From contig NZ_CP102850.1 of the NCBI RefSeq assembly GCF_024734075.1, positions 2,542,001 through 2,606,000 on the forward strand: a DNA stretch of 64,000 nucleotides. Direction: 5' to 3'. The notes below the pieces were generated by a model. That model did not search any database. It was not told the origin of the DNA and saw only the letters and a list, made by a program, of their open reading frames with translations. The translations under genes and the position numbers were made by a program. This document shows positions 62,602-64,000 of this stretch, piece by piece. The first letter of the stretch is position 1, and each line of letters opens with the position of its first letter. The DNA comes from Gordonia mangrovi (GTDB lineage Bacteria > Actinomycetota > Actinomycetes > Mycobacteriales > Mycobacteriaceae).

Positions 62602-63546
62602 ATGACCTTCCTCTTTCCCTGGGGCCTGCTGGTCCTCATTCCCGTTGCGGTGTTGGCGGTGGCGTATGTCGTGATGCTGCGGCGGCGCCAGCGCTACGCG
62701 GTCCGGTTCGCCGCACTTCCCTTGTTGGACAGTGTCGTCCCAGAGCAGCCGCGGTGGCGCCGGCATGTGCCGGCCGCGCTGTTGGTGGTCGCGCTGGCGC
62801 TCACCGGACTCGCTGTCGCCCGCCCCGAACTACCGGTGCGGGTGCCGTATGAACGGGCGACCATCATGGTCGCGATCGACACGTCTGCCTCCATGCGTGC
62901 CCGGGACGTCGAACCGGATCGACTCACCGCCGCTCTCGACGCCGCCGGCGAGTTCATCGAGCAACTGCCCGACACGTTCAACGTCGGCGTGGTCACCTTC
63001 GCCGGCACCACCACGGTGATGCATCCGCCCGACACCGACCACGAGGCGGCGCGTGGAACTCTGCAGATGGCGACCACCGAGTCCCGCACCGCGATCGGCG
63101 AAGGCGTGCTGACCTCGCTGGACCAGATCCGTGGCGTCGTCGGCCCCGGCCAGGAGGATCTCCCGGCTCATATCGTGCTGCTCTCCGACGGCAGCAACAC
63201 CAGCGGTCGGCCGCCGGCGCTGGCCGCGCAGGTGGCCGCCGCGGCCGGCGTACCGGTGTCGACGATCGCCTACGGCAGCGAATCGGGGACGCTGAACAGC
63301 GGGGTGTACGCGATCCCGGTCCCGGTGGATGCCGCCGTCCTCGCCGACCTGTCGGAGGCGACGGGCGGCCGCAGCTACGAGGCGGCCAGCAGCGACGAAC
63401 TGCAGGACGTCTACGAGGAGATCGGGTCGTCGATCGGCTGGCGTACCGAGCAGCGCGAGGTGACCCCGTTCGTGGCCGGCATCGCGTTGTTGGTGGGTCT
63501 CGTCGCAGCCGCCTTCTCGCTGCGCTGGTTCTCCCGAATGATCTGA
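62602..63546 (+). CDS. Membrane-anchored von Willebrand factor A domain protein
   Basis: A 314-residue protein with two N-terminal membrane helices (about 3-25 and 52-72), a VWA domain with MIDAS DTSASMRARD (DxSxS) and a C-terminal helix (about 290-310). GGGCGCTGC precedes ATG 62602. It completes the moxR-DUF58-VWA set ten bases downstream of DUF58. Confidence 0.9.
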   Translation: MTFLFPWGLLVLIPVAVLAVAYVVMLRRRQRYAVRFAALPLLDSVVPEQPRWRRHVPAALLVVALALTGLAVARPELPVRVPYERATIMVAIDTSASMRARDVEPDRLTAALDAAGEFIEQLPDTFNVGVVTFAGTTTVMHPPDTDHEAARGTLQMATTESRTAIGEGVLTSLDQIRGVVGPGQEDLPAHIVLLSDGSNTSGRPPALAAQVAAAAGVPVSTIAYGSESGTLNSGVYAIPVPVDAAVLADLSEATGGRSYEAASSDELQDVYEEIGSSIGWRTEQREVTPFVAGIALLVGLVAAAFSLRWFSRMI

Positions 63547-63556
63547 GGACGATGAC

Positions 63557-64000
63557 ATGACGAGCTCACCCAACGGTGCTTCGGGCTACGACCTGGGCCG
63601 TCCGGCCGGACCCGATTTCCTGCCGATGGACACTGTCCTGTCCACCGACCACCACGTTCCACCCACTCCGCACACCGCTGTGTCGCCGCGACAGGTCGGC
63701 AATCCACCGAACGCCATCCGGGTCGCGTATGGCGCACCGTCGTCCGGTCGTGACGGTGCGGCGCACGGCGGCGAGATACCTGGTGGAGAGGAGTATGGTG
63801 GTGAAGCTCAACAGATCTCGGCCGATGCGCATGGGCGCGGCGGCCGCACGGCGCTGCTCGTGATCGGATGTCTGCTGGCCGGTGCCATCGCCGGTGGCGG
63901 TGCCGGTCTGATGGCGAGTGCCGCGTACGCGCCGGGCGGATTCGCCTCGCCGGCGGCGCCGCCGTCTGCTTCCGGAGGTGGAGACACGCAGGCCGCATCG
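63557..64000 (+). CDS. Membrane-anchored protein, 3' end outside the window
   Basis: Frame open from ATG 63557 to the window edge (148 codons, no stop). The first 95 residues are cytoplasmic, Pro/Gly/His-rich and disordered; one membrane helix (TALLVIGCLLAGAIAGGGAGLMASAAY) follows, then a Ser/Pro-rich start of the external part. This is the architecture of actinobacterial PepD/HtrA-like serine proteases, but the catalytic domain lies beyond the window and this assignment is only a suggestion. It follows the VWA gene by ten bases. Confidence 0.6.
   Translation, partial: MTSSPNGASGYDLGRPAGPDFLPMDTVLSTDHHVPPTPHTAVSPRQVGNPPNAIRVAYGAPSSGRDGAAHGGEIPGGEEYGGEAQQISADAHGRGGRTALLVIGCLLAGAIAGGGAGLMASAAYAPGGFASPAAPPSASGGGDTQAAS

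Noticed and set aside
1..64000. CRISPR arrays and complete insertion sequences
   Set aside because: No regularly spaced repeats, transposase genes or terminal inverted repeats were found; the only mobile units are the two inteins.

Overview
The window is high-GC DNA from an actinobacterium of the order Mycobacteriales, most likely Gordonia or a close relative; genus is an inference. The support is the block ponA1 - GT87 membrane protein - (insertions) - rpsF - ssb - rpsR - rplI - dnaB, which is the arrangement found near the origin side of mycobacterial chromosomes, together with wax ester synthase/DGAT enzymes, a DUF3556 protein, an Rv1733c-like membrane protein, a HelR-type RNA polymerase recycling ATPase and KstR-type operators.

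Layout. 1-5.6 kb: bifunctional penicillin-binding protein, GT87 membrane glycosyltransferase, HNH protein, acrylyl-CoA reductase-like enzyme. 5.6-7.8 kb: TetR regulator plus exported DUF1254/DUF1214 protein behind three 17-bp-phased operators. 7.8-15.4 kb: a TetR-controlled aromatic-type catabolic operon (extradiol dioxygenase, FAH-family hydrolase, acyl-CoA synthetase, FAD hydroxylase) followed by a Tat-exported metallo-beta-lactamase-fold protein. 15.5-17.9 kb: hypothetical, GNAT and a second GT87 protein. 18.0-24.2 kb: a four-gene minus-strand operon (acyl-CoA ligase, DUF3556 membrane protein, phytoene-desaturase-like oxidoreductase, PucR regulator). 24.4-26.2 kb: rpsF-ssb-rpsR-rplI with an S6:S18-like leader and a strong terminator. 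26.2-28.4 kb: GAF-ANTAR protein and small membrane/secreted proteins. 28.4-32.5 kb: a DnaA-box cluster, then dnaB carrying two inteins. 32.5-33.6 kb: eroded DNA and a VapBC module whose antitoxin has an amber codon.

33.8-36.5 kb: two alpha/beta hydrolases and a DUF5995 protein. 36.6-44.2 kb: neutral-lipid block, plsB - HAD/plsC - WS/DGAT on the minus strand and a second WS/DGAT on the plus strand, with a DUF1275 membrane protein between. 44.2-50.6 kb: MFS transporter, epimerase/XRE divergent pair, Tat hydrolase/amidohydrolase divergent pair, remnant of a Wadjet JetD gene, small membrane protein. 50.8-55 kb: nitropropane-dioxygenase-like enzyme behind two KstR-type boxes, SHOCT protein, Rv1733c-like protein, transglycosylase. 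55.1-58.3 kb: helR with an upstream rifamycin-associated element, and a lipoprotein. 58.5-64 kb: OmpR/HK two-component pair divergent from moxR - DUF58 - VWA and the 5' part of a further membrane-anchored protein cut by the window edge.

The points most worth following are: dnaB with a class 3 intein in the Walker A motif plus a class 1 homing intein; the DnaA-box cluster directly upstream of it; VapC with an apparently intact active site next to a vapB interrupted by TAG; the RAE-helR pair; the phased TetR operators; and the uncharacterised ligase-DUF3556-desaturase-PucR operon. All functional statements are read from sequence by eye; no database search was run.
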